NCBI GenBank assembly: GCA_024642705.1
Contig: JAHEAQ010000003.1
Span: forward strand, 1-64,000
DNA from: Bacteroidota bacterium
GTDB taxonomy: Bacteria > Bacteroidota > Bacteroidia > Chitinophagales > Saprospiraceae
DNA: 64,000 bases
Direction of reading: 5' to 3'
The notes under the pieces were generated by a model. The model was not told the DNA's origin and made no database searches. It saw only the letters and a list, made by a program, of their open reading frames with translations. Numbering within the stretch: position 1 is the first letter of the stretch; the number at the start of each line of letters is the position of its first letter. The translations under genes were made by a program, and so were the position numbers. Shown here piece after piece: positions 9,191-19,067 of the stretch.

Positions 9191-10435
9191 TCAATTTTTA
9201 TTATCGAACATGGATAGTTTATCAAGGATAAGATTCTTTTCCAAATCATTTTCAACTTGATTCAATGCCTCTATTAAAAGTTCTTTTGCTCCGACTAAAT
9301 CTCCTAATTTATTTCTTATTTCAGCGCCAACAGAAAAATATAAATAAATACGCCCTTCCATTTCTTCTGCATTAATATCTTCAAATAATTTTTTGGATTC
9401 CATTAATTTACCGCCTTGCAAAAGAATCACGCATAAATTCAAGCTATTGATTGCTGAAGGAATCAATAAAAGTAGATTCCTATAATAGATTTCAAGATTT
9501 TTCCAATTGGTCGTTTCAAAACTCGAGGATTGAACATATTCTCCAGCAATTGCAGCTTCCCAATGAAATCTAGAGTAGTTATCTGTCATTGTTGCTTCTT
9601 CCATATACTTATGCCCACTTTTTATCAATTCAAAATTCCACTTGCTTCTATCTTGATGCTTCAATTTGATCATTTCATTTTTATCCGAAATCTTAGCGTT
9701 CAATCTCGCAGCATGAAAACACATTAATGCCATTAAAGCTTTGGAATTAGAATGATCAAAACTCTCTATCAACAACCCATTCAATCTAATTGCTTCAGCT
9801 ACCAAATCTCTTCTTACCAACTCTTTTTTATTAGAAGAATGAAACCCCTCATTAAACAAAAGATACAATACAAGATGAACATTCTCCAGTCTTTTTAGAA
9901 ACTCATTTTGGTCAGGGACTTCAAATTTGATATCGTTTTTTATCACATTTTTCTTTGCTCTAGTCAAGCTTTTTTTGATATTTTCTTCCGACTTCAACAA
10001 AGCTGTTGAAATTTCTTTTCTACTAAATCCAGAAAACGTCTTCAATGCAAAAATGATTTGATCTTGTAATTTCAAGGATGGATGACAAATCATAAAGATT
10101 AATCTCAATTGATTGTCTGAAATTTCTTCATCTGAAAATATCTCTTGAATAGCTATGGTGGAAGTGCCACTCAAGTATTTTTGTTCAACATTATTTCGAG
10201 ATTGAATTTTTCGTAGTAAATCAATGGATTTATTTCTAGCAACTGTTCTCAACCACGCCTCAGGAACATCTGGAACACCATTTTTTCTCCAATGAATGGT
10301 AGCTGTATGGAAAGTATCTTGGACAACATCTTCCACTAATTCAATATGTTGGGATCCAAATAATCTAGTTAAGGAAGAGACCATCTTTCCATATTCGTAT
10401 CTGAAAAGATGGTCTACTATTTTATCCATTGACAT
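9191..10435 (-). CDS. ECF42-like RNA polymerase sigma factor with extended C-terminal (DUF6596-type) domain
   Basis: A 414-aa sigma factor. Region 2 (about 5-75) has the VEDVVQDTF helix and PEAWLRTVARNKSIDLLR, which match ECF region 2.3-2.4. Region 4 (about 120-170) has the FSRKEISTALLKSEENIKKSLTRAKK helix-turn-helix. The remaining ~230 residues are a helical, TPR-like extension with the NEGFHSS motif typical of the DUF6596 domain in the ECF42 group. ECF42 factors are known to sit beside DGPF/YCII-domain genes, and such a gene lies 83 bases upstream on the same strand. No anti-sigma factor is present; the C-terminal extension is thought to control activity in this group. The first of two nearby Met codons was kept as the start. 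Confidence 0.88.
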   Translation of the reverse strand: MSMDKIVDHLFRYEYGKMVSSLTRLFGSQHIELVEDVVQDTFHTATIHWRKNGVPDVPEAWLRTVARNKSIDLLRKIQSRNNVEQKYLSGTSTIAIQEIFSDEEISDNQLRLIFMICHPSLKLQDQIIFALKTFSGFSRKEISTALLKSEENIKKSLTRAKKNVIKNDIKFEVPDQNEFLKRLENVHLVLYLLFNEGFHSSNKKELVRRDLVAEAIRLNGLLIESFDHSNSKALMALMCFHAARLNAKISDKNEMIKLKHQDRSKWNFELIKSGHKYMEEATMTDNYSRFHWEAAIAGEYVQSSSFETTNWKNLEIYYRNLLLLIPSAINSLNLCVILLQGGKLMESKKLFEDINAEEMEGRIYLYFSVGAEIRNKLGDLVGAKELLIEALNQVENDLEKNLILDKLSMFDNKN

Positions 10436-10518
10436 TCAAACAAACTTTAACTTTGATTATCAAGTTTTCGTGAAAGTATAGTTTTATAAACTGCCACATT
10501 GAAACCTCATTCAAGAAT

Positions 10519-10863
10519 CTATGAAAAAACCATTATTTCTCTCACTTCAACCGTGCCTCCCAAATCGAAATCTGGATAATCTTGAGCAACTTCTAAAGCT
10601 TTGTCCATAGACTCCACTTTTATGGTATAATAGCCTCCTATTAATTCTTTACTTTCCGCGGATGGACTATCAGTAACCAATCTTTTTGCTCCAACAATTC
10701 TTTTTCCCACTGGAGTTAATGCTTCTCCACCCTTTAAAATTCCAGCTTTTGTCATTTTATCTCCCCATGCAAACCATTTTCCCATTCTTTCTTGCATTTG
10801 TTCAGGAGAAAGGCCAGCATTTCCATAGTCTGCGCCTAAAAAAACCATCATATATTCTTTCAT
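10519..10863 (-). CDS. YCII/DGPF domain protein
   Basis: A 114-aa cytosolic protein beginning MKEYMMVFLG. The frame is open further upstream to 11019, but that stretch is Phe/Lys/Tyr-rich and unlike the family, so the ATG at 10863 is chosen. The sequence matches DGPF/YCII-type alpha-beta barrel proteins: an N-terminal strand, an EQMQERMGKWFAWGDKM helix, GGEALTPVG, and a GGYYTIKVESMDKALEVA strand-helix. Partner genes of this type are found with ECF42 sigma factors, as here. The biochemical role is unknown; the YCII family is related to small dehydratase or dimeric alpha-beta barrel enzymes. Confidence 0.88.
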   Translation of the reverse strand: MKEYMMVFLGADYGNAGLSPEQMQERMGKWFAWGDKMTKAGILKGGEALTPVGKRIVGAKRLVTDSPSAESKELIGGYYTIKVESMDKALEVAQDYPDFDLGGTVEVREIMVFS

Positions 10864-11114
10864 AATAAATTGTTTTGTAGAAGTTATTAACTCCCAAATT
10901 AATAAATATTTACAGGTTTGACGAATGTGGAATTTAAGATGGGGACAGAAAAAATATTTATTTTTTAAATTATATTTAAAAAAAGAATAAAAATCGAAAT
11001 AACATCTTGCTATTTGCAAAGTAAAAAAATCTTATTATCTTAAAATCCCCTTAAGTTCTAATATTATTATTGAACCATCAATCTTCCCAAGAGATTGAAA
11101 ACACACGATGTTAA

Positions 11115-12866
11115 ATGATAATTAGAAAAATATGCTGCCTACAGCTTTTATTTTTTCTTTTCTATACAGTATCTAATTGTCAGGATATAGAATCAACCTT
11201 TAACAATATTAATTCTCGTATTCAAAATGATCCTCTTAAAATTAATGGCTCAATTAATATTTTCGGACAATATTACCATTCTAATGCACTGATCAACCGA
11301 GCAATTCCTTTCTCAGGAAGAATTATGGGCGCTTTAAATTTTGACTTCTTGGGCATAAAAATGCCTATGTCTTTAGCATGGAGTAATGGCGGCGTAGTCT
11401 TCAATAAAAAAATCCCTGCTTACAATTTTGTAGGAATTAGCCCGAGTTACAAATGGGCTAAGATTCTAATAGGCAACAGGACGATGGATTTTGGAAAATA
11501 TTCTTTTAGTAATCATTCTTTTCAAGGAGTTGGTATTGAACTGACGCCCAGAAATTGGAATTTTTCTACCTTTTATGGTCGTTTGAGAAGGGCAAGAATC
11601 GAGGATTTTGTTGGATTTAACAATATTGATCCTTATTTCCGCAGAATGGGATTAGGTATGTCAACTGGATATGATTCCGGTAAAGAAAAAGTTTTACTTT
11701 CTTTATTTAAAGCATGGGACGATGAATCATCAATCCCCAATATGGACAGTAATTTTATTTCTTCACCGTCCGAGAATGTAATAATTAGCCTAGTAATCAA
11801 AAAAAATATAAATAAGCAATTATTTCTTGAAATCAATTATGCAAATAGTGGATTCACAGAGAATCGCACCATTGAAAATAATGATCCCAGCTCTTTTTTC
11901 TCCAGCTATGGTGGTCTTCTCCAAAAAAATATTAGCACTAGGTCTAATAAAGCTTTTGAAGCATCTGTAAATATTAAATTAAAAAAAGCACTTCTTGATT
12001 TTACTTATGAAAGAATTGACCCTGGATACAGAACTATGGGTGCACTGTTCTTTAGTAACGATCTTGAAAACCTCAGCACTGGGCTTAAACTCAAATTTTT
12101 TAAAAGTAAATGGGTGATCACCTCAAGAATGGGAATCCAACAAAATAATCTTGATGGCAATCAAATCAATGATTATGGACGATTTATTGGGTTAATAAGA
12201 ACAAATTTAACATTCAATAAAAATTTAAGCATAACTGGTGGAGCATCTAATTTTAATACTGTTAATCGAAGAAGTTCATTGTTGAATCCTAATACTCCTA
12301 TTGTATTAACTGAGCTAATTTTAAATAATAAAGATGCTAATATTGGCTTTAATTACGTCTTGTCCAATGATAATTCAAGGAATGCTAGTGTACAAGGTTC
12401 CATTAATTACACGGTTGGCAATTCAATAGAAAATGATCTTGTGAATTTCGAAAATCAAACAAAATCAACAAATACGTTTCTTTATTATTCACTTCAACTT
12501 AAGCCTTACAAGTTATCATTTGGAGCAAATACGAGTTACCAAAAAAATACCTTTAGCAGCAATGAAACGGCATACACTATTTTCGGAATAAATATAAACA
12601 AACAATTACTGGATGAAAAGTTAAGTCTTGGTCTTTCAATGAATTTTGCATTAACCAAACAAGAAAATGATAAAGTCCAAATTGCGCAAGGCAAACTATA
12701 CAATTTAACAGCTACAATAGTTTGGAAAACCAGTAAAACAAGTATGCTCACTTTAAATTCTGGATTTATTATCAATGAAGTAGACAATGCAAACAGTTTC
12801 AATAATGAATTCTCAGAATTTAGAAATACATTAAATTTCCAACACAGATTTATTCCAAACTTATGA
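11115..12866 (+). CDS. Exported beta-strand-rich protein, putative outer membrane barrel (cluster gene 1)
   Basis: A 583-aa protein with signal peptide MIIRKICCLQLLFFLFYTVSNCQ. The mature part is a series of short amphipathic strands rich in Asn, Ser, Phe and Tyr, with periodic Gly and Arg, as in a Bacteroidota outer-membrane barrel. Recurrent strand-like pieces such as FGANTSYQKN and LGLSMNFALTKQ support this. The protein ends in Leu (RFIPNL), not the classical aromatic residue. Its TGA overlaps the ATG of the next gene (ATGA), so translation is probably coupled. No family is recognised. A surface or export role is inferred from the context of two further large exported proteins. Confidence 0.72.
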   Translation: MIIRKICCLQLLFFLFYTVSNCQDIESTFNNINSRIQNDPLKINGSINIFGQYYHSNALINRAIPFSGRIMGALNFDFLGIKMPMSLAWSNGGVVFNKKIPAYNFVGISPSYKWAKILIGNRTMDFGKYSFSNHSFQGVGIELTPRNWNFSTFYGRLRRARIEDFVGFNNIDPYFRRMGLGMSTGYDSGKEKVLLSLFKAWDDESSIPNMDSNFISSPSENVIISLVIKKNINKQLFLEINYANSGFTENRTIENNDPSSFFSSYGGLLQKNISTRSNKAFEASVNIKLKKALLDFTYERIDPGYRTMGALFFSNDLENLSTGLKLKFFKSKWVITSRMGIQQNNLDGNQINDYGRFIGLIRTNLTFNKNLSITGGASNFNTVNRRSSLLNPNTPIVLTELILNNKDANIGFNYVLSNDNSRNASVQGSINYTVGNSIENDLVNFENQTKSTNTFLYYSLQLKPYKLSFGANTSYQKNTFSSNETAYTIFGININKQLLDEKLSLGLSMNFALTKQENDKVQIAQGKLYNLTATIVWKTSKTSMLTLNSGFIINEVDNANSFNNEFSEFRNTLNFQHRFIPNL

Positions 12867-15800
12867 TAAAATCTAATAAATATGTGTTCCGTTTAATAAT
12901 TCTTGCAACTGCTTTTGGATTAACAAAAACTGCATTCTGTATTAATCTGCCTATTTATAAGAATATAAATTTTACTGCTCTCAATGAATATTTTATATCG
13001 AATAATAATCCAATTAATAACGAAACTTCTATTAAAAACCTAAAGAGTTACCAATTTTCGGAAGTCGACAAATTGATAAAAAATGCAAGTTCAAATTATT
13101 TAGTGGAAGAGGATGGCATGGAAGATATATGGAAGATAAGTGAAGATTATGCAGGAAATCCAAAGGTTCAAAAGGCAAAAATGGCCATAGCATCATTAAA
13201 CAGTTCCAATCTAATTTCATTATTAACAGGAACTGAACTTACCAAACTACCAGTAGGAATAAAGCATAATATTGATGGTTATACATATACCATAGTCTTT
13301 TCAAGGGCAAAATTATTCGCAGATCATGCTGAGATTCAAGTTTATGGAGGCATTGAAAAGGAAGGAGAAGTTGGATTGTTTTTTGGCGCTGATGATATTA
13401 AGTTTTCCTATGAAGGCGGCATTATTGGCGACGCAACTTTAGGCCTTTTTGCTGATTATCCAATAAAAAGAGATTCAAAGAAAATTGCTTTTTTGTTCCA
13501 TGGATTTAAAAAGGATAACAATGGAAATAATAAAGAAGGAACTTATATCACGTTTGATTGTAATGGTTTCAGAGAAGCTAGAATCGATGGCAATGTCATA
13601 ATTTCAAGAGAATGGATAGTCCCCACTGATTCAAATGGAGTTATTATAAAAGACTCACAGAAAAGAGTGACAACACACTTAGCATTAACAGTTATGGACC
13701 TAAATGATTTCATTGTTGAAGCATCCATACCATATTTTACATTGTCACAAGATACAAGCATCACATTTGCTGTGGATAAGGCAACCATTGATTTTTCTGA
13801 TTCCAAGAATGCTCCGAATTTCATTTCTCCTCCAGAATTCAATGCGGAAAATGGCGAATTGAGCCAAATTAATGCTGACATAGAAACCAAAAATCTTTGG
13901 AAAGGTATTTATTTTGAGAAGTTGGAAATTATTTTGCCCACCATTTTCAAACAAGATGATCAAAATCTAAAAGTTGGCGCTGAAAATCTATTTATTGATA
14001 GCAAAGGAGTTACTGGAAAATTTTACATCGAGAACATTCTGACCTTAGATCGTGGGAAGCTTGGGAATACAGGATGGGCATTTTCAATGGAGAATATAGA
14101 AATGGATCTTATCTATAATCGAGTTTTTGGATTTGGTTTTGCAGGACAAATTGTAATACCAATAAGCGATGACCAACATCCATTGAGGTACGGAGCGTTA
14201 GCAAATTTAGCAACAGAAACATATAATTTCAACATAGCCATTGATTCTATAATGACCATACCTATGTGGGATGTAGTCTCGGTTGCTTTGAAAACTGGAA
14301 CAAAGCTTAATATTGCAGTTGAAGATGGTAATTTCAAAGCTCAAGCAATCCTTTGTGGGAATATGGCAATCAGCCTTAAACCAAAAGAGGAAAATAAAAA
14401 CACATCATTATCCATTGCAGACATTGTTTTTGACAAAATCATAGTAAATTCTTATGTTCCTTATGTGAGTTTAGATTCCATTGGAGGTCACATTTCATTT
14501 CATTCAGGACCAGTATTAAACAATTCTTTTTTGAATGTTGATCATGCCACTCTTACTAGTTATGAAGGAGATAAGGTCATGTTTACTTTGGGAATGGAAG
14601 CTGGAATAATGAGTGAAAAGGATGGAGGTGCAAAAACTGGAGGCACATTTGGGATGGTAGGAAAACCAATTTTAGAAGGCGGTCGCCAAAAATGGGAATT
14701 TGATGAAATGAAATTAATTTCTTTGGAAATTCATTTAGATTTTGCAAATGCAGGATACATTAAAGGAGGAATAACTTTTTTCTCTGAAGATCCCATATAT
14801 GGTAATGGTTTTTATGGCTATTTGGATGGCGGATTTGTAAAAACTGGCGGAAAATATAAATTTACTGCCGTTGCCAATGCTAGATTTGGGACTAAATACC
14901 CAAATACGGTAGAAGAATATAAATATTGGAATTTTGACGTATATGTATCATTTGGAGATGTTCCAATTACCCTATATCCACCTATTGCTGCAAATGGATT
15001 CGGAGGTGGAATGTACCATCATATGAAAATGTCTGGATACGAATTAAATGCCATGATAGAAGGAGGCCCAACAAATCCATATTCAGGGATTTCTTATGAA
15101 CCAGATAATCATATTGGTTTAGGATTAAAAGCTACAGTCGGGCTTACAACTACTTCAGGTAAAGCCTTTCAAGGAGTCGTAACTTTAGAATTGGCATTCA
15201 CTGATAAGCTCGCATTAGCTGAAATATTAATGTATGGAACAGGAGAAATTGCAGGAGCTGAAGGAATTGGCATAGAAAACAAACAGAAATTGTCTCTTTC
15301 TAACAATGTGAAAAGTCAAGAACTCGCTGTTTCAGATAATGAATCTGAAGCACTTAAGACCAAAACCAACACCATAACATGTGCCGTGTTTTTAAGAATT
15401 AGTTTGCAAGATGGATTTGAAATGCATGGTTCATTTAAAGCATTTTTGGATGCTGCAGAAGGTATTGTTCAAGGAGAAGGCTTGATAGATTTTCTTGTTT
15501 CTGAAAGGACAAAAAATTGGCACCTCTATCTAGGTGGATATGCGGATCGAAGTATCACAAATATTGAAGGACAGGTTGTGCCACCTGTAAATGTCAAAAT
15601 TCATTTTAAATCATTCCAAATGGGTGCAGAAGTATATCTAATGATGGGAAATGATATTCCAGGCCCACCCCCAATTAATACAGAAGTTGCTAGCTATTTT
15701 GGAATTCCTATTACTACTAACAATAGGGATAATCTTAATAATGGTGGGAGAAGTGCAGCTAATGGGACTGCCGCAGCTTTTGGCGCAAGTGCCTACCTTA

Positions 15801-16159
15801 ATTTCAAATATATAGAGACGCCAAAAAGATTTATCAATATAAAAGCTTTAGCTGGATTCGATCTTTGCTTATTAAATAATTCTGAACTATCCAGATGCGG
15901 ACTTTCAAACACCTCCCCTCAAGGTCAAAAAGGATGGAGGTCACTTGGCCAATTATTTGCATATGCATCCATAGAGGGAAAATGGAAAAAAGGCGGCATC
16001 AACTGGACCATTCCGAAACAATTCATAGGAATTTCTGCCCAAGCTGATCTTCCAAACCCTGATTTTTTTGAAGTTCGAGTCAAAGCAAAACTTTTTGACT
16101 GGCTTACAATTGATCAACAAGTAGAAATAGGAGAAAAATGCGGAGAAGTAATCAATTGA
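12863..16159 (+). CDS. Large exported protein of unknown function (cluster gene 2)
   Basis: A 1098-aa protein with a signal-like N-terminus (Lys-rich start, hydrophobic core about 9-26). The first ~100 residues are helical and polar. The remainder is dominated by beta strands with many Gly-turn segments. A glycine/aromatic-rich stretch around 640-760 (YGNGFYGYLDGGF, YWNFDVYVSFGD, GFGGGMYHH) looks like a conserved core. No transmembrane helix follows the signal, and no T9SS sorting tail or catalytic motif was found. It overlaps the preceding gene by four bases and lies seven bases before the next, so the three are one operon. No family is recognised; a large periplasmic or surface beta-protein is the best description. 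Confidence 0.68.
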   Translation: MIKSNKYVFRLIILATAFGLTKTAFCINLPIYKNINFTALNEYFISNNNPINNETSIKNLKSYQFSEVDKLIKNASSNYLVEEDGMEDIWKISEDYAGNPKVQKAKMAIASLNSSNLISLLTGTELTKLPVGIKHNIDGYTYTIVFSRAKLFADHAEIQVYGGIEKEGEVGLFFGADDIKFSYEGGIIGDATLGLFADYPIKRDSKKIAFLFHGFKKDNNGNNKEGTYITFDCNGFREARIDGNVIISREWIVPTDSNGVIIKDSQKRVTTHLALTVMDLNDFIVEASIPYFTLSQDTSITFAVDKATIDFSDSKNAPNFISPPEFNAENGELSQINADIETKNLWKGIYFEKLEIILPTIFKQDDQNLKVGAENLFIDSKGVTGKFYIENILTLDRGKLGNTGWAFSMENIEMDLIYNRVFGFGFAGQIVIPISDDQHPLRYGALANLATETYNFNIAIDSIMTIPMWDVVSVALKTGTKLNIAVEDGNFKAQAILCGNMAISLKPKEENKNTSLSIADIVFDKIIVNSYVPYVSLDSIGGHISFHSGPVLNNSFLNVDHATLTSYEGDKVMFTLGMEAGIMSEKDGGAKTGGTFGMVGKPILEGGRQKWEFDEMKLISLEIHLDFANAGYIKGGITFFSEDPIYGNGFYGYLDGGFVKTGGKYKFTAVANARFGTKYPNTVEEYKYWNFDVYVSFGDVPITLYPPIAANGFGGGMYHHMKMSGYELNAMIEGGPTNPYSGISYEPDNHIGLGLKATVGLTTTSGKAFQGVVTLELAFTDKLALAEILMYGTGEIAGAEGIGIENKQKLSLSNNVKSQELAVSDNESEALKTKTNTITCAVFLRISLQDGFEMHGSFKAFLDAAEGIVQGEGLIDFLVSERTKNWHLYLGGYADRSITNIEGQVVPPVNVKIHFKSFQMGAEVYLMMGNDIPGPPPINTEVASYFGIPITTNNRDNLNNGGRSAANGTAAAFGASAYLNFKYIETPKRFINIKALAGFDLCLLNNSELSRCGLSNTSPQGQKGWRSLGQLFAYASIEGKWKKGGINWTIPKQFIGISAQADLPNPDFFEVRVKAKLFDWLTIDQQVEIGEKCGEVIN

Positions 16160-16166
16160 AGAAGAT

Positions 16167-18173
16167 ATGAGAATATTTACACTTTTAATTTTATTGTGCT
16201 TAGAAACAACGCTTTCAGCTCAAGAATTAAAGATATTCGCTGCCTATCAAGATCAAACTTTAAGTCTCCGATGGGTAGTAAAAGATGCTTCAGAGTGGGA
16301 CCAATCTCTACAAAATGGATTTAATATTGAACGAAAAAATCTAAGGACAAATGAAGTGACAACCTATTTATCAAAAAATAACACCTCAAAGTACCTAAAC
16401 ATTGACCCAGAATTAGGAGATCCCAAATTTATGGTGGCCTTTTTATTAAATCCAGAACTAGTGGAAAGAAAACTTTGGGAAGAAACTTTTCCAACATCAG
16501 AATTTGACAATTCTACGATAATAAATGCCCGAAAAGACCTCACCGACTTATTTCTAAATACAAACCATGACTTAATTCTTGAATCAGGATTTGGTCTAGA
16601 TTTCAGTGACTTAAAACAAAACACAGAATATAATTTTAAAATCAGTTCAAACGATCATTTATTTGGAGAAATAAATTTTAATATCTCTGAAAATTCGAAT
16701 CCCTCTTTACCTCTTTTGAATGCAGTTTGGTCAAATCGCCAAGTCAATCTAAAATGGGAAACTAAATCAAAAAATAATTATTTCTATGGTTACCAAATTC
16801 AAAAGTCAAAAAATAAAGAACCATTTCAAATCATTGATTCTCTGATCGTCAATCCTCTCGATACTTCTGAAAATACCGTTTTTCACTTTATCGAAAACAA
16901 TGTTTTTTTGGATGATAATAAAGCAATTTATACTTTTAGACTATTTGGAATTAATTATTTAGGTCAAATTACGCCGACCTTCTCCGAAATTTCTGGACAT
17001 GGAAATATCGGTATAGGATTAAGTCCATTAATTACCGAGTCAAAGCAACTGAAAACGAATGAGGTAAATTTAAAATGGACCATCAATGATTCTTATTATG
17101 AAAGTGTAAAAGAATGGAAAATATATGTGAGCAGGCAATGGGATGGACCGTATGATAGGGATACATTTGGCATTTCTGCACAAAAAAGAGAAATCAAAAG
17201 ACCAATTCCCTTCGAGGATACCTATTATCGGGTTGTTGCTGTAGATCAAAACGAAGAAGAATATAGTTCTTTTCCACAATTGGTGGTGAATTTGGATACT
17301 ATTCCTCCTGCTATTCCTTCCGAAATCAAAGGAAAAATTGATAGCGCTGGGGTTGTAAGTTTGAGTTGGAATTCAAATCTTGAAAAAGATTTTTATGGTT
17401 ATAAAGTATTCTTTGGATTCGATACCACTACGGAAATGACCCTTGCAAATTTTAAAGCTTTTCATCAGCCCTTTTTTCAAGATACTATTGGTCTTAAATC
17501 ATTAAATAGAGACATTTATTACAAAATAATTTCTATTGACTTTCGAAACAATAGATCAGAATTTTCAGAAATAATTAAGCTTGAAAAACCTGATATCCTT
17601 GCCCCCGTTGAGCCTAATTTTTTTCTTTACAAAGCTGGCCCTGAAAAAGCTGATTTAGCTTGGCACCCAAGTACAAGCGAAGATGTTATTCGTCAACAAT
17701 TATTCAGAAGGCTTATTTCGACAGAATCAGATTGGAAACTTATCAAAGAATGGACTATTGGAAATATGGATACTTTGTTTACCGATTCCGATTTAATAGC
17801 CTTCGAAAATTATGCCTATATCCTGATTGTGGAAGATGGAGCTGGCAATACATCTTCACCTAGCTCTCCTGCTGTAGTAACCATCCTTCCTAAACATGAA
17901 GAAATAAATCTAAGCCAATGGAGCTTAAGTTTAACTAATGAAGGTTCTGTAGAAATCCACCATGAATATGAAGAAAATAACATCGATGAAATACAAATTT
18001 TCAAAATAATAGAAGAAGGCAAACCATTTGAATTGGCAAAATTGAGTACATTTCAAAAAGTATTTCTTGATTCGAATATATCGAAAGAAAAATCATATCA
18101 ATTTTTCATCCGAATTTTATACAAAGATGGCTTCAAATCCCATTTTTCTGAAAGAAAATCTATCCATAGATAA
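16167..18173 (+). CDS. Exported fibronectin type III repeat protein (cluster gene 3)
   Basis: A 668-aa secreted protein with signal peptide MRIFTLLILLCLETTLSAQ. It contains about five FN3-like beta-sandwich repeats, recognisable by Leu-x-Trp in strand B (NLKWET, NLKWTI, SLSWNS, DLAWHP) and Tyr-x-Tyr/Val in strand F (YTFRLFGIN, YYRVVAVD, YYKIISIDF, YAYILIVED). The N-terminal ~170 residues are a separate strand-rich unit. The repeats suggest a binding or spacer role outside the cytoplasm. It is the last gene of the three-gene cluster, seven bases after the 1098-aa gene. No C-terminal sorting domain is evident. Confidence 0.78.
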   Translation: MRIFTLLILLCLETTLSAQELKIFAAYQDQTLSLRWVVKDASEWDQSLQNGFNIERKNLRTNEVTTYLSKNNTSKYLNIDPELGDPKFMVAFLLNPELVERKLWEETFPTSEFDNSTIINARKDLTDLFLNTNHDLILESGFGLDFSDLKQNTEYNFKISSNDHLFGEINFNISENSNPSLPLLNAVWSNRQVNLKWETKSKNNYFYGYQIQKSKNKEPFQIIDSLIVNPLDTSENTVFHFIENNVFLDDNKAIYTFRLFGINYLGQITPTFSEISGHGNIGIGLSPLITESKQLKTNEVNLKWTINDSYYESVKEWKIYVSRQWDGPYDRDTFGISAQKREIKRPIPFEDTYYRVVAVDQNEEEYSSFPQLVVNLDTIPPAIPSEIKGKIDSAGVVSLSWNSNLEKDFYGYKVFFGFDTTTEMTLANFKAFHQPFFQDTIGLKSLNRDIYYKIISIDFRNNRSEFSEIIKLEKPDILAPVEPNFFLYKAGPEKADLAWHPSTSEDVIRQQLFRRLISTESDWKLIKEWTIGNMDTLFTDSDLIAFENYAYILIVEDGAGNTSSPSSPAVVTILPKHEEINLSQWSLSLTNEGSVEIHHEYEENNIDEIQIFKIIEEGKPFELAKLSTFQKVFLDSNISKEKSYQFFIRILYKDGFKSHFSERKSIHR

Positions 18174-18428
18174 TTAATTGTTGATGCTGAAATCGAAACC
18201 ATTTATATAAAGAAAGTATTCCTATGAGAAACGACCTATAAATTTGATTTTTTACATGCTTTTCTTAGAGATTTTCAACCAGTATGAATATCAACAAAAA
18301 ATATACTTAAATTATATGTTTTTAGTTTCGTTTTTTGCTCAATTAAAAAATGAAAAGATTTCTTTTTTGCCTTAATTATTTAACTAAAAGGTTAATTATA
18401 AAAAATTACTATCCCAAATTAAATCTAT

Positions 18429-19067
18429 TTATTCTATCATCGGCTCTCGGACAAATTCAACTTTCTTTGCTTTAATGTTATTTTTAATCCACTCTTCATT
18501 CAATTCCATCTTTTCAAAATCGTTCCAAATTCTTTTGTCTTCAGCACAACTATATATTTTACAAACTTTAGGACGGTCATTGTAAATTCCACAACATCTG
18601 TCTTCTTTTCTATTGTGAGTGCAATAACCATCGGAACCTTGTCTAATTCTATATGGAATTCCTAAATCCCATTTTATTTTACCAGCTTCCACTTCTTCTG
18701 GCGAAAGTGCAAAATCTAGGCGACAGCAAATACTTTTGCAAATGTGTAATCTCTCATTACAATTCACCGGATTATTCTGATTTGGAATTTCACCACTTCC
18801 GTCAAAATTGAAACTTACACCCGCAAATTGCTCTTTTTTATTGGCTATATCCTCTTTCACAGAAGCAGAAATGCTTTCTAATTTTTCTTGATTTATGGTT
18901 CCATCTTTTAGTAATGTATTAATTAAGCCATATAACACAGCTTCAATTTCATTTATTCGAGTGGCTTGTGAAGTAAATCCATTTTGAGTAAAAAAACCCA
19001 GTCGTTCAAGTTGCCTTTCAAATTCCTCTTTATTTTCCTTTGCAATCAATGATTCTAAGTCTGTCAT
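18429..19067 (-). CDS. YkgJ-type cysteine-cluster protein
   Basis: A 212-aa cytosolic protein. Residues 1-95 are a charged helical region. Residues 100-175 hold nine Cys: C103, C110, C114-C115 (the CxxxCC signature), C149, C158-C159, C169 and C174, matching the YkgJ/CxxCxxCC zinc- or iron-binding family. The exact activity of the family is unknown; relatives are often called Fe-S oxidoreductases without proof. It stands alone, with a promoter-like box about 150 bases upstream on the same strand and a long AT-rich leader. The extra N-terminal helical region is longer than in minimal family members. Confidence 0.85.
   Translation of the reverse strand: MTDLESLIAKENKEEFERQLERLGFFTQNGFTSQATRINEIEAVLYGLINTLLKDGTINQEKLESISASVKEDIANKKEQFAGVSFNFDGSGEIPNQNNPVNCNERLHICKSICCRLDFALSPEEVEAGKIKWDLGIPYRIRQGSDGYCTHNRKEDRCCGIYNDRPKVCKIYSCAEDKRIWNDFEKMELNEEWIKNNIKAKKVEFVREPMIE

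Noticed and set aside
10864-11019. N-terminal extension of the DGPF gene
   Set aside because: The extra residues are Phe/Lys/Tyr-rich, unlike DGPF proteins; the ATG at 10863 fits the family.
11115-18173. Contractile injection system or T9SS operon
   Set aside because: No sheath, baseplate, ATPase, or sorting-domain genes or motifs are present; only exported beta-proteins are seen.
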